A stretch of 64,000 nt of DNA from NCBI GenBank assembly GCA_030549775.1, contig CM060175.1, positions 109,856,688 to 109,920,687 of the forward strand, given 5' to 3'. The notes beneath the pieces were generated by a model. That model did no database searches. It saw nothing but the letters and a program-made list of their open reading frames with translations, and was not told where the DNA came from. The stretch's first letter is position 1. The number at the start of each line of letters is the position of its first letter. Below, piece after piece: positions 10,015 to 24,079 of this stretch. The position numbers and the translations under genes are program-made. The stretch is from Tamarix chinensis. Taxonomy: Eukaryota; Streptophyta; Magnoliopsida; Caryophyllales; Tamaricaceae.

Positions 10015-12531
10015 CATATGTCTCACTTTTGAACTTTCCGTCATCTTTGATCATGGAAGTGGATTGATCAAAATAAGCATTTTGAGATGAATCAAGGGAT
10101 TTTGGTTGTAAGATACTGCTGGAAGCAGCTGCAGTTGGTAAAGCAATGTTTCCAATTGAAGACCCTACACAAAATAGCCATAGCAAGTTATAAATCACTT
10201 AGAACTCACTAAATCAATGCATGGTAAGACAAACACCATTAACAGATCTATTCTAAATTTTCCTAGGCAAAGATCTCTTCAAATGGAGTTGAAGTGACTC
10301 ACAGGCTCACGGCTGGTACATATTATTCATATTAATCATCAAAGATCCAACACGAAAATATGACCCCTGCCCTCATCCCCCATAAAACACCACACCAGCA
10401 ACTTGATTATCAGGAATATATTTTGAGTGCTTGTAAATAACATTCCACATGAATTGACAGCCAGTTTTTCAAATTCTTACCAGATCATTGTAGCCATCAG
10501 GCTAGTATCTGCCAATACTTGAGCACCACTATGCTCTGCATCCTGATTCCAGCCACAAATAGAAGACTCTTATGCTTGTAAAAATCACTTCCAAGCCCTG
10601 ATGGGCTGAACATATTTCAATTCAAACTTCACGATCAGGAATAAAGCAGTCACAGTAATTTCTTTCACTTTAAACTCTTCAGTTTTCTTCTAACTGCAAG
10701 TTATTTGAACCACAATCATGTTATGTGCAATTGTGTAACTTATCTCTCCTTTTTTCCTCTCCATTTCTCTTCTTTCCCATACCGATTTAAAAGAGATTTA
10801 AATTCTGCAGCACAAAGTTATTCTCCCAAAGACTCTGATGAAAAGACCACAAGCACACACTTCTGGTTTTGCTTTCCAGCTACATTTAAATCACAGAACC
10901 TTCATAGAGAATGAAAGACCAGCTATGCATAAAATAGAACTTACAGTTTCTTAGACTGCAAAGAACCCAACAATCAAACCATTTCCAGAATGTGCCTATG
11001 TCTTACCTTTCTCCATACCCAAATGTAAGAAAGATGCTATCTAGAGAACGAAGGCTAAAAATATGGCTTACGCAAACTATTTGTACCACAATGATGCATC
11101 TTTTAGGATTTATATTTCACAATTTTGTTATTAAAAAAATGTAGCTCAGGAGTTCTTTTATACTTTGATATGGTTATCCCACCATATGTTCCATATAAAA
11201 TGATTATTCAATAATCGTAAAAAATAAATCTTCACATGATGTGCGTATAACTATGACACCCTCTACTTTTCAAACCATCATCCAAAGTGGTTATTAATTC
11301 TGTTAAAAAGAGATATTCTTACTGAGACAGATTGAACTCGTTTTCAGATTTAGAAAAGGGTCCATAAATATACCAAAAATTCGTCAAAACAGCTCAGATT
11401 AACCCACAGGGACTCCACAACAATGACCAAATTTAAAGCATACTTTTAAAACAATGTTGTAGATACACTGAGCATATATGCATGCCATGTAAAATTTATT
11501 ATTTCATTTAAGCTAATGTGACCCATTACTTTTTAGAAAACTGCCTACCTTTATCACAGTTTATTATAATGCATTCTTCAAAAATTAACAAAAACAATAC
11601 GTATATCTCAAAATATCAATATACATCATTTGATTTCATTTCATTGACAGATTATTTCCCAAACCAAGCCACACATTATTCAAAACTACAAAGGTCGTCT
11701 AGTTAGGGAGTACCAACAGGATGAAGAAAGTTTATAGCATTCTCAAAAAAGCAGTGTATCAAACAATTAAAGAATTCCATAAAGAGACTTTATTTTACAT
11801 GGTGGATTTTTCTCATTGGACTATGGACAACATTAGGCAATCATACGTCTTAATTATTTTGACAAAGGAATCGATCACTTGGAGCAATGCTCAGAGTTTA
11901 TCTTTTTCTTTTCTTTTATTTTCTTTTCTTTTCTTTTTATTGTTTGGGGGGGCTAAATAATGCTCAGGGTTTATCGTACAGGAATTAGCTGTCTATTTAA
12001 TCTAATATTAGCCTACTTGGACTAAAATTTTAAATATTAAGCATTAACACGGAGGGGGCTGAGTGGATAAGTTCATCACATTCAAGCATTCAGAAGCTCC
12101 GAGCAGAAGACAAAATGCTAACCCCAACCAACCCCAAACCTCAGTTCTCTTTACAATTTTCATAAACACAAAACAAATGAAGCCAGATTCACACAGCTAA
12201 AGTTGAGTGCAATAAAAGCACACATAAACAGCATACACATCAAATCTGTACAGAAAATAACAAAGAAACTTGATTGAAAGCGACAATTAAGGTGAGATAG
12301 ATGAGAAATGTGAATACCCTTACTTGTCAAATGATCAAAAGCCAGCTTAGCAGCTTGGTTCTGAGCTTCTTTGGAATTCCTACAGAATTCAGGAGCAGTG
12401 AAGGAGAGGCCACAGACGCTGACCACCGCCTTGAAACGAGGGCATTGATCAACACCTTCCTTCATAGTTGTGTACTCTGGCATATCTATTTTCCTTGATT
12501 GACAAAATTCCTGCAATTTCGACTTGTACAT
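10015..12531 (-). CDS. DRB-like double-stranded RNA-binding protein, partial gene
   Basis: Two minus-strand exons fit together in phase. Exon 1 (12531-12324) starts at the ATG of MYKSKLQEF and encodes 69 residues plus one base: a complete dsRNA-binding motif with N-terminal helix (residues 1-11), PEY, the CPRFKAVVSV strand, and the C-terminal helix KEAQNQAAKLAFDHL. It ends at a CAA/GTAAGG donor. Exon 2 (10164-10015) follows a TTTTGTGTAG acceptor and encodes a Ser-rich linker (SSIGNIALPTAAASSSILQ) up to an ATG/GTAGTT donor. The first motif resembles DRB4-like plant proteins, which act in small-RNA production with Dicer-like enzymes. Such proteins normally carry a second motif after the linker; I could not find one in the window. 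The hAT element lies 303 bp beyond exon 2. The gene may be truncated, or its 3' exons may be unrecognisable or lost. Confidence 0.7.
10165..12323 (-). other. Intron 1 of the DRB-like gene
   Basis: A 2159-bp GT...AG interval separates the two exons with matching phase. It holds no long minus-strand frame. A polypyrimidine tract lies at about 11897-11942 on the plus strand. Confidence 0.6.
12324..12531 (-). CDS. Exon 1 of the DRB-like gene (dsRNA-binding motif 1)
   Basis: This exon codes for the whole motif. The upstream in-frame extension lacks an ATG, so the ATG at 12531 is the natural start. The sequence just before it (TTGATTAG then GTCGAAT) could be a splice acceptor for a 5'-UTR intron. 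Coding sequence ends at 12324 because the GTAAGG donor there joins in frame to exon 2, creating an Arg codon across the junction. Confidence 0.75.
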
Positions 12532-15500
12532 ATTCGACCTAATCAATATACTTGACAAGTTAAATGTTTCTCTGCGAAATTACGGAGAAAATAGAATGAT
12601 AAAGGGCCTGAATTAGTATTTGAGTATGCGGTGGGACAATTGCAGGAAACAAGAGGATGTGAGAAATGGAGGCGACGAGCGTCGTATCCTATGTGCGTAA
12701 ACAGAGAAAACATTTCCTTGAACAGGTGGCCTGAGAGGCTGAGACTTTCTAAAATCGTATGGTATACTCTTATGTTTGCGTTTGTCGAACAGCTCATTAG
12801 GTATATTAAAAAATGTCCACTATGAACAATATGCTAGATTTTCAACCCTGCAGATCAGGTATTGAGAATCGAATTATACTTTTTAGCATTTAGAAATTCA
12901 AGTATTTAATAAAATATTAATATTGAGTTAATAAGAAGAAATTAAATGTACATAGGCTAAAATAAAATATAGATAGAATAACAATATAATTATATAACAA
13001 AATACTTTTAAACTTTTCTTTGATAAGACATGAAGGTATTGAGAATTAAGTTACATTTGACTTTTGATAATTTAAGCATGTGATGAAAACTATTATTACT
13101 TAAGAAGGTAATAAGGAGATATTAAATGTACAAAATTTAAAAGGAAATATGAATTAATTAGAAATTATATTGTGTATAATATAATAAGCAAAAATTGTAC
13201 TTGATTGAAGTTGAAAGATAGTATTAGTCTGAGTTACCTCCAAGAAAACATCACTCTATGGCTGTCATTAAGATCCTTACTTCTAAAATATAAGTTCCAA
13301 GCTTTGAAATGACCATTCTAGTAAATGAATGATTAATATTCCTCAATAACATATTAGATATACAAATTTTCAAATTCAATGCATAGTTGGGTATCTTAAA
13401 GTACTTAATGACATTTAAGAATTTGTAATGTGTGCATCTTACAATAAACCGTTATTTAAATAGAAATTTGGAACCTAAATATATTTTAATCTTCAATTAT
13501 GTTGATCGACAACATGTACTTATTTACAAACTCAACAACATCAAAAGTTGGTGCTAATATAGATATTCTCAAAAAATAAACAACGTCAGTGATATTGTTG
13601 TTAAATTTTGGATACTTATATTTTACAATAGCTGCAATTGGATTGCTAAAATATTTTATTAAAAGATTAGCTAGAATGTCAATCGTTTTATGACTATTAT
13701 TAGGACATTCAATTGTTCCGTTTCTAATACTTGCAATCGATTATGAAAACTCCTTCAAGTGATTACATTCATCGACAAAGCTAAGTCTTTTCAACCTCAT
13801 TATTTGTCAATCATATGACTCGAAGATTTATCCATAATTACGAGGAGTTGATATTTTCTATACTATTTTATTAAGCAAACATAGTTTATGTAACTATAAC
13901 ACTCATTTATTATTTTTGCAAATGAGTAAATTATATAAAAAAAATGCATCTTAATCTCTAATATTTATGATCAATGGTTAAAATAGTAGATAAGATTTCT
14001 ATGATCAACCATCATATTTTTTTTTCATTGAAATCCACTAATCCCATATTTTATGGTAAGTTGGTAACATAATCTAATATTAAATTTTTCCACAACAGAA
14101 AACATTATTTCTATAACAACTCCAATTATTGATTTTTTTTAACTCTTAATCCTCCCAATGACTACCAGACTTCTATGATCCAATAATTGCGATAGGTATA
14201 AAAGTGATATCAAATTTGAAAAAGAAAAGGATAAATAAATTCACTAAGTCTAAAATAAAGTAACTACTATTACAATGATTAACTTTCGTTCTAGAACTAT
14301 GGGCTAGAAATTATTCATTTGCAAATGCATTAGAGTTAATATTTTATATATCACAATTTTATGATATTATTGGGGTTTTTTTATTACAATGTTGGCAACC
14401 ACTTATTTAAGTACGTTAAAATACTATCACACATATCATGCTAATAAATATATTTTTTATATATTGATCTTTTATTATTGTTGTGTTTGTTACACTACAT
14501 ATTATTTTATTTTTTATTATTTGCATTCTATCCAAATTGGTTCATATATCATTTTATGATATTATTGTTTATTATGTTATGTGGTGCCATTTATTTTGAT
14601 CTTTCATCGGGCATAATGTTTTACTGTCAAAGATACTTAAGTTATGTGTAGTCAAATTAAATTTAATATTATTATTATTCATCATATACTACATTGGACT
14701 ATCAATATTTATAAATCAAGCTTGTGTGCAATTAAAATATAGTCTTAATAGTGGTAACATCAATTTCATGATTTTATTATAATAATAACAAAACTAATGT
14801 ATACAAATTTTATCATGATACTGCATAAAACATTTTAAAGTACACCTTAAATTTTACATAATCTCTTAACAACTATTACAATAGTGTATGCATGATAATT
14901 ATTATAATCATTATAAATAAAATGTTATATGTTTCCATATCTTGATTGAATTTTCCATTGTTGCATATTATAGACATTATTTTTAATAAGTTTCCTAATA
15001 TGCTTTTTAATAATAAAGGTATTTTGGTATTTGTTTGTTTTTATTAAAGTAAGCTGGGTATATGGGTCTTCTACTTTTCTTTTTTTTATTGCTCTTTCAT
15101 GTTGGTAGTGAAAGATTTAGGACATGTACCCATGGTTGAATATGTCTAAACCTTTAAAAAAATCATTTCAACTCTAAATGATCCAAAACTCATAACCTAG
15201 CTTCTACATGCTATTATACATACAGTGAAATATTTAGATAAATTTAAAACAACCAAAAAACATATAAAATAACAAGAATGAGAGCTAAACTACTCACATC
15301 TAGGCATATTCATTACGACTACACTGGAAATTCAACACAACTCTATTGAACATTCATCATTACTTCACTAAATATTCATCACCTTTCCAGTAGGTATAAA
15401 AACATGAAAAAATCACACAAAACCATCTTCTCATTAGATTTTCATGCTTATACACATAAGATAGAAACATACACATGTCATACAATATTGTTCAAGATAC

Positions 15501-16505
15501 TATTTCATTCTTATAATTAAAACAAAGCTATCCACACAAAAGAGAACATATAATACACCTAGCACAAAATCCTATTTATAAAGATTAGTTTAGTTACCAA
15601 AACTCCTAAGCTCCTTAGCAAAGCTAAAATAATGAATCCAACATTTCCTTCTCTAAACCCACTTGGTCACCTTCATGAATATAAGATAAAAGATTTGGAT
15701 AAACCAAGATTAATAAATAAGAAAAATGAGAAAGAAAGGAATTGGAATGGAAGAAGTAAAATATAAAAGAATACTCTTGAATAGGGAGGCTTGAAAACCA
15801 CAACAAAACAACAAATAATCACAAAGGAATGATAGATTAAGATTTTAGAGGGTTAAAGAGGAGGAAACCAAGGAGAAAAGAAGGGATGGAAGGCATGAAA
15901 TATCTGTTGCAACATACTCCACAATTACAGCAAAAACTCCAAGGTTACTCGAAAAGGCAGATAGGAGAGGAAAGAAAAGAGGGTAGGAGAATGATTTCCT
16001 TAGTAATAAGGGTCCCTATACGAGGTATAACATGCAAGAAATAATACCAAACAAGAATATATGGTGAAGGAAGCAAGGTCGACATGTGGTAGATGCTGGA
16101 AGTCACAAAAAAATCAACTTTGCTGATTTTGTGGAGCTGGTTGGGAAGCAGAAGTTTGGTTATGAATAAGCTTGAAGGAGGTTGACTTCAAGGATTTAAA
16201 TTATATGGATTTGTAGTATGCAATGAAATCTTTCTAAAGAAACAAACAAAAACAAAGGAATAGGACAACCAGAAAGAGATCAAGTTATAAGTTGGAAAGT
16301 AATCAACTTTACACTCTACTAAAATTCATGATTTTATGTATGTTTTGATATTGGAACACACAATTTGGCAAAAAAAATAGAGTGAGATCTGATATGGAGG
16401 AGTGTGGATTGAGTTTTTTGTTTGAATTTGGCCTCACTTGAATGCTAAGATTAGAGGTATAAGAGAGATGTTAAGCTATGGTTGAGTATGTAATAGAAAT
16501 GTCAT
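12532..16505. other. AT-rich intergenic stretch
   Basis: The first 300 bp include the probable upstream region of the DRB-like gene. Beyond about 12.85 kb the DNA is strongly AT-rich with frequent stops on both strands, and I see no protein similarity or RNA gene. Confidence 0.5.
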
Positions 16506-16709
16506 AAAATCATGATTATGATACTATTTGTACTTTTTGGTTAGGAGAAATGTAACCAAGTTATAAATATAATTTGGTTTGCTTAGGAGAGTAGTTAGGA
16601 TTGAAATAAAATCATGATTATGATACTAGTTGCACTTTTTGGTTGGGAGAAATGTAACCAAATTACAAATCTAATTTGGATTCCTTAGGTGACTAGTTAT
16701 GATTGAAAT
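16506..16709. repeat. 102-bp tandem duplication
   Basis: Two head-to-tail copies, 16506-16607 and 16608-16709, share the start AAAATCATGATTATGATACT and stay aligned throughout with scattered substitutions. The repeat is non-coding. Confidence 0.8.
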
Positions 16710-16749
16710 ATTAGTTAGAGGATTGGTTACAATTTATTTTGATTAATTA

Positions 16750-18190
16750 AATTATAATAAAGTCTAATAATGGGCACTTATTGAGAAAAATATCACTTGA
16801 ATTCTAAAAATCATAAAAAAATTATGAAAATGTTTGTAATAATCTTAGAAACTCAAATATATAAAAATATTGAGTATCAGAGTTGATTTGAAGCTCGACG
16901 GATGGAAAAATGACCAAAAACGACAAAAGCAAGTAAGTTGTGAAAACTTATTTTTCTACTAATACACAAAACAAATTGTCACAGATTGATGTGGAATATT
17001 TTTAGAAAACCAAATATATAAAAATATTTGATCTTGGAACTCATTTGATGACCAACACATTAAAAAATAGCAAAAATGGCTAAAATCGTTTAATCGCGTA
17101 AACAAATTTTTCCTCAATTTGACGATTCGGAAGGAAATGATGAAACATAAATAAATAGAATGGATGGATGAACTCATAAATATTTTTATATCGATCCAGA
17201 CATTTTGAAGGGATCAAAAAGAGTGAAAATATAAGAATCGGAAGAATTACAATAAATATGTTTTACGCACATATGAGAAATAACGGATGAAATGTCTAAA
17301 AATTAACACGAACGGAATGGTGCTTGATAATAGAATATATGTATATTAGACGTGATAATAGGTCAATCACATATGATAATTAGGATTTGGGAGAATGGGG
17401 TATTACACTTAGCTCATCCACTTGAGTGCTAGATAATAAGGTGAAAGAGGTAATTAAGGTACATAATTGATTGTGTAATAAAGTTATGACAAACTAGAAA
17501 TCAAGACAAATGAGGGGAGGAAGACATGACAGAACTAATGTGGCTAAGGGGAGGGTATGTTTGATAGGTATTAGGCATGAGAAGTGAGAGAAAATAAGTT
17601 AAAGGGGTCAAAGTGCAAAAAAAAGAAAAAAATATAAGGTAGTACACTTAAAGATTGATCAATGCTAAGAAATGGATCAAATGTGAAAATAAATTATGAA
17701 AAAATTAATAATATATTCAAATAAATGCAAGAGGTAATTTATGTGGAATTATTGCATTTATTACAATTTTAGATTATTTATAATGAAGGACATATCAATA
17801 AATAAGATTTAATTACAAATAAATCAAATAAATCCCCAAAATAACCAAAATTTATGAAAATATGTGTAATGATTTTAGAAATCAAAATATATAATAATAT
17901 TTGACATAATAATCAAATTGGAGCCAAAAAGAAATATAAAATAGGAAAATGCACAAAAGTCTCCATGTTGGTTGTCTGTCGACTCAAACAATTGATTGGT
18001 GGGCTTAGGCAACTACATTGTTCTTTGGGAGTTTGACTAATTAACTATTGAGATGGGTCAGTATTACACATAACAACAACAACAACAATAAATATAACAT
18101 AGAATATCCTGTAATAATTTTATAATTAATTGCGCATAAAATACCATATTTATTCTTAAGATATTTAATTAGAGTTAATAATAAATGGGG
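16750..18190. repeat. Degenerate LTR-like repeat debris
   Basis: Three related stretches (near 16830-16900, 16995-17060 and 17850-17920) share AAATATATAAAAATATT followed by a similar tail. A GGGGTATTACA terminus like those of long LTRs in this window ends at about 17407. These look like fragments of old retroelement LTRs. No coding domains are visible and boundaries are uncertain. Confidence 0.4.
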
Positions 18191-18470
18191 TATTGCATGT
18201 TGCCTTGTAGAACCATTCCACTAGTTAAGGTGAAAATCAATCCATTGGTTATGCTAATCCACTAGTTTGTTATTGTTGGAATTATGCTTTTTATTGCCTA
18301 CAATCAACTAGTTTTGGTATATAAGTCCACTAATTTGATGGAACCAGTCAATTGGTTTGTTTATCATGTCTAATCTTTCTGTTATGTTCCTTTATTTTTG
18401 TGTGCTAAGCCATTCCATTAGTTTGGATACCAGTCCACTAGTTGGTCTAAGGTTTTCCTACATGTGATAC
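18190..18470. repeat. Cluster of CCACTAGTT-type short repeats
   Basis: About eight imperfect copies of (C/A)CACTAGTTtgg occur every 20-60 bases. Similar words occur at 6680-6770, 43420-43570 and 58500-58640, so they belong to a dispersed repeat family. Confidence 0.5.
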
Positions 18471-19523
18471 CTCTCTAATCTTGGTGTATTGAGATAAAAA
18501 TGAGTAAAAAGTGATGGTTTAATGTGTTGGTTAAGTGGGGAGTTATGATAGTGTGGTTGAACCATTAAATAAAATTCCCATAATTAAAGTGAAAGATGAT
18601 TACGGCGAACTATGTTGACTACTTCTATGTATCATCTAGTGGTGTAATTCTACGTATGGTTGCTCTCTAGGGATAATTGCCCTAGAGAAGAGGTAGGAGC
18701 TATCTATTTTTGTAGTTTTCCTAGATTGCCTCCATACGCCATTTACGGCCTCTTATATATTTACTTAGCTTCTATAGACCTCTTAGAAGATGTGTACACT
18801 TAAGGATTGAGTGACTCAAGTGGTTTATCATTTGGTGGCCTTGTTGTGATTGATTAGCCTTGAATTTTCTATCATTGGTGGGGACCTTAGTAAGCATTGC
18901 CTTGGTATAAAATGAAAATTTTGAAATCAATAATAAAGGATTGTTTTTGGTTTAAAAGTATTATTGACATTATGATTGGACTAATGTGTTGAGTACTTCA
19001 TACTTTTCCTAATATCATCTTGAATGTGAGCATGAGTTATTATTAATATTGTATCTATTGCAAGGTGTTATCGCATAAGCCTTTCCATGATTATATGTGC
19101 TAACCGCTAAGTGTATATGTTATTTCTTATGTGTTGGCGTAGTTTAATTAGTACTTTTATACTAATACTACACATCTTAAATGCTATATTAAAGGTGATT
19201 GATGTTGGTGATGATAATATTGATGATGTGTAAACCATGGAATGATGGCTTATGGGGTAGGACATATTGATGGTGCTTTTATAGATAAAAATATGTTTGA
19301 CCCATATATCTGTTGATTCCTTTTTATGGAGTGTATCTCCCTTCGAGCATGTTCATGATATTATATCAACATTACTTCCATGATTATGCCTATTACTTCT
19401 TTGATTAATGTTTGAATTAAGTTTTAGTCTAACACTTACTATAATAATGGCGTGGATATCGAACCCGTACTAAGTGGCGATAATACCCTTGATTTTTGCA
19501 CTTTTTCTTTCGAAAAATAAAAT
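18471..19523. other. AT-rich stretch without recognisable features
   Basis: No frame of note and no recognised repeat boundaries. It ends at the inferred left edge of the CACTA element. Confidence 0.4.
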
Positions 19524-20251
19524 TACTACAAAAATCAAAATAGACAACATCACATATGATTATTATAATAAAGATAATCATACATAACTTTTCTAGTAAA
19601 AAGAAAAGTGGGGGAGAGAGGGGCGCTTTATTTTTAATAATATAAATGGGGGTTAAAAGGATATAACTGACGTCTAAAGCTGAGTAGTAATTTTGATGGC
19701 TTTAAATGGCAATTCCATGTTAAAATTGTTCTCTATTATAAAGTAAGATGAATTTTTTTTTAATTTTTAAGGATATAGAAGGCGATTTTAAGTTAGAATC
19801 GTTGTCTACACTTGCTACGGATTATTTTAATACTTCATTTTTAATGTAGCAGACCTCCTTCATTCACACAAACTTACAAAGAGTTGCCACGTGAATTGGT
19901 TGTTTCCCTTTTGTATGCCACCATTGTTGCTTCATCCTTCCCTTGAAGGTTTGAAATTTTCATCTTCGGTCTTCTTTATTGTTGAAATGATATATATTTC
20001 CTATTTTTACCATGCTTTGATTGATTAAGATTTCAATATGACTATTAATTTTTGCTAAGTCATGTGTTTTATATATTTCTAGGAGTGTGATATTATTGTT
20101 ATTGTTGTTAGTGTATTGTATAAAAAACTCTCATGTTTTTAGCTATATATATAGCACAATATGTACGTTTTATATACATTTGGTTTAGATATCATTGTTG
20201 TTGTTTTTTTCTAAATCACTCTACTCGACTTCATTTTTAACATAGGATGTG

Positions 20252-23200
20252 ATGGATAAATTATGGGTATACTATAGTAGGTCGACTAGAGATTATATAG
20301 ATGGTGTAGATAACTTCCTAAAAATTATGGTTGATCATGTCATGGATTCTTTGCGGATATGTTGCCTGTGCATTAATTTTGGAAAAACTTAGAAGAAAGA
20401 GGTCAATGAAATACGAGAACATCTTATTATGCATGAATTTGATAGGAGTTACACTAATTGAATAAAGTATGGAGAGTATATAGGTGCCCAAATTAGTTAT
20501 GTTAAAAATGATGATTTTGAATTTGATGACTTTACTAACATGGAAGACTTGGCAAATAATGTAGAAGAACATTTCAAAGACTTCCTTGAAAAGTTGGTTA
20601 GTGCTTTAGAAACACCCTTATACAAAGGGTTATATTAAATTTATAAAATTATTGGTTGTATTATAACCGTAAAACTTTAATGTGATTAATGGATGGATCA
20701 ATAAAAGTTTCACTCATCTTCAAGAATATTTGAAAGAGATACTTCTAAAAAATAATGTACTTCCTCCTAGGACATATAAAGCAAAGAATATTCTTTTCTA
20801 TATTGGCTTGAATTATGAAAAAAATGCATGCTTGCCCAAATGGTTTCATTTTGTATTACAATTAATCTATGTCATTGGATACATGTCTTAAATTTCAATT
20901 GTCATGATTCAAGAAGGATAAGGATCCTAACAAGGTATTGTGGTACTTTCTAATCACACCAAAATTCCAACATATGTTTAATAATGGAAAAAATGTGATG
21001 AATCTTGTGTGGCATATGAAAGATACGACTTATGATTACAAGCTTAAACATCTGGTTGATTCTCTTCGGTGGAAGATAACCGATACCAAATTTCTTTAAT
21101 TTTATTGTGAAGCTATAAATTTATTCCTTGCACTTTTCTCCAATGGAACAAACCCTTCCAATGGGAATACAAACTATTATGTATGGTATGTTATCTTGGT
21201 GACATATAATCTTCCTCTATCATTGTTCATGAAGCAAACATAGACGATGATATATTTGCTTATATCGGGTCAAAATCAACCTAACAATTATATTAATGTT
21301 TATCTATCTCCCCTTGTTGAAGATATAAAGTACGTGTGGGATCATAGAGTTGAAGCGTTTGACTCACATATCTAAGAGTCATTTAACTTAAGATTCATGT
21401 TATTTTGCACAATAAATGATCTTCTAGCATGTGAAAATCTTTCTGATTATAGTGTACACAAATACTATGCATGGTGTATTTGTGAATATAACACATACTT
21501 TGCTCAATTACTAAAGAGTAAAAAGACCGCCTATTTTGGGCATTATAATTTCTTACCTATAAACCATCATTATCGTAGGAAAATAAAACTTTTTAATTTT
21601 AACGAAAAAGTTGATGAAGCAATAGCTCTGAATCTACTCATGAGACTTCTTGTATCTGAAAAATTAAGGGTATTAAATTTACCTTTTTAGAAAAAAGAAT
21701 AAGACTTTGGTTCCAACAAGTGGGCGGATGAAGAATTCAATATTATTTGACCTTCTATATTGGAAACAGTTATACATGTACATTATCTTTATGCGATGCA
21801 CATTGAAAAGAATGTATCCAATAATATAATTGGTACACTTCTAAACATGCCAAATAAGAGTAAGGATAACACCAATTCTAGTTTAAACCTTGCTAAGATG
21901 GATACAATAACATACTTGCATCTATAGAAAGTGGGGAATAGAAATTTTTTTGCCTCCCATGTGCTATACTATTTCTAAAAAAAGATAATATTTATTTGTG
22001 TGAATGTATAAATAGGATAAAGGTTATAGAAGGATATTCATCTAATATCAATATCTTTGTTTTAATGAAAGATTTAAAATTAGTGGACATGAAATCACAC
22101 AATCACCATGTTCTCATTGAAGATTTGTTGTCCGTGGCTATACGCTTTATTTTACCTAATCATGTTTATAGTACCATCATTCGATTTTTTTTCTTTCTAA
22201 AGGAAAATTGTGATAATGTTATTGACCATCAGAGGTTGAACACATTGCTTGAAGATATTGTGATTATGTTGTGTTAACTTGAGATTTATTTTCCTCCATC
22301 TTTTTTTTTGTGATGATGATGCATTTGACCACGTACTTGGTTAGGGAGGTTAGATTATATTGGCTAATTCATTTACATTGGATGTAGCCATTATAGATTT
22401 TCATAAAATTCTTAAAAGGCTATGTGAGGGGCCCAAACATGCTAGAATGATGCGTTGACGAGGCATGTATATTGGAAGATGTGAATAAATTTAGTTGCGA
22501 GTTCTTACCAGATGCTAATATCATAGGTATTCCTTAACCACAACATTAAGGTATATAAGATAAAGGGAAAAGGTTAAATGATTTTAGATGCATAAGATTT
22601 ACAAGTATATAATATTGAGATAAGCTTACTCCTATATGCTTCATAATATAATGATGCCTAACATTTTGTGCAACAACACATGGATACGATTGGGCCTTTG
22701 AATTCATTTAGAAATGAGAAATGGTTATTGGATAAACAAAATAACTCATTTTCTAAGTAGTTGGCATCACGAGTGTTTGATCTTGATATTGTTTTGTATT
22801 GCTTATCACACCCCACTTGTTAGGAAGTATCGTATTAGAACTTGTACGTGATTGATAGCAATAATTTCTAAACAAAATAGCAATATTACAAGAATATTAT
22901 GTAAAATAGTAGCGTGAGTATAGTATCTAAAGCTTTACACGTAGTGAGTGTCAAAGATAAAACCCTATTTATGCATCCATAGTGTACTACAAGGTAATTG
23001 ATTGTATATGGTTACTAGATTACACCTCCTTTAGAGTTCTTTTATCCAGCTGTAAATAGGTTGACAATAAAAATGGTGTTTATACTAAGAAAGTGTAGTT
23101 TACAAAGGTGGATCTTTATAGACATAGTGATACAAATTACCTTTTTATATTGGTCTCACAAGTCAAACAAGTGTTCTATATCACCAATCTAGGGGATTAA

Positions 23201-23400
23201 TGATGGTTAATAGTTTTTCATCAAAGAAATGGGATGATAACATAGAAGGGGAGAATGTTTTGAGTACAAGCCTACCTTCCTTATCCAATATTGATGGTGT
23301 TACTAAAAATGTTTGTGTAAGATGATCACAAAGAATGGTTTTATGTACTTGAATAAGACTTTGTGCATAAGGAAGGTATAGGTTGCAATGTAAAACGATG
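20252..23400 (+). pseudogene. CACTA TNP2-type transposase pseudogene
   Basis: The plus strand reads through the recognised architecture of plant CACTA transposases, with stops and frameshifts throughout. About 20252-20490 is the Transpos_assoc domain (MDKLWVYYSRSTRDYIDGVD...). About 20685-20890 is the TNP2 N-terminal part (NKSFTHLQEYLKEIL, LPPRTYKAKN, LGL-like NYEKNAC). About 20905-21690 is the Transposase_21 core (KKDKDPNKVLWYF, FQHMFNN, LKHLVDSLRW, then TINDLLACENLSDYS, FGHYNFLPINHHYRRK). About 21990-22470 continues with the EGYSSNI, LKLVDMKSHNHHVL, IVIMLC and PPSFF motifs. About 22480-23400 matches the C-terminal DUF4218/DUF4216-like part (CILEDVNKFSCEFL). The product cannot be functional. 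Confidence 0.85.
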
Positions 23401-24079
23401 TAGATAAATGATATATGTAAATATAATATAAAGTATTTTAATTTTGTGAAATTTAAAACGCATGACTCATTGAAATTGTATATCAAATTTGTGAATGACA
23501 TATATTTGTGATCAATGTCTTACTTAAATGTATGAATAATTTTTACTTTTATGTTTTAGTGTAAGTATGGAATTTGATGGTCATAATGAAGATGTCATGT
23601 CCATGAGTCTGCAAGAAAAGTATTTATTTATTTATTTTTGTATATATAGTTCACATAATAGATCTATTGCTAAGTCCATGAGAACTAGAGATACCAAGTG
23701 GATAATAATGATATATTTGTGATCAATGACTTGTTATAAAATATATGCCTATTCCTATCTTGTTTGAAAATTTATTGTCTGCTATATTTTTATTATTGAT
23801 ACAAGCAGTTGGTGTAAATACTTTTAATGTAAACTAATTTATATTATGAGTAGTTGGTTGATGTGTATAAATATGTTATACTAAACCTTTTGCGGTGGCC
23901 AGTTGATAAAAATATATAGTTAACAATTTAAATACTGAAATGGGATACACGATATTGATGCCTATGTATTAGTTGAGGATGTATGCATGGAATCATGAAT
24001 GGTGAAGGTAGTACGTGAAATGTAAATTAAATAAAGAAGGCACTATAAACAATTGTTTTAGATCATAACCATCATTTAT

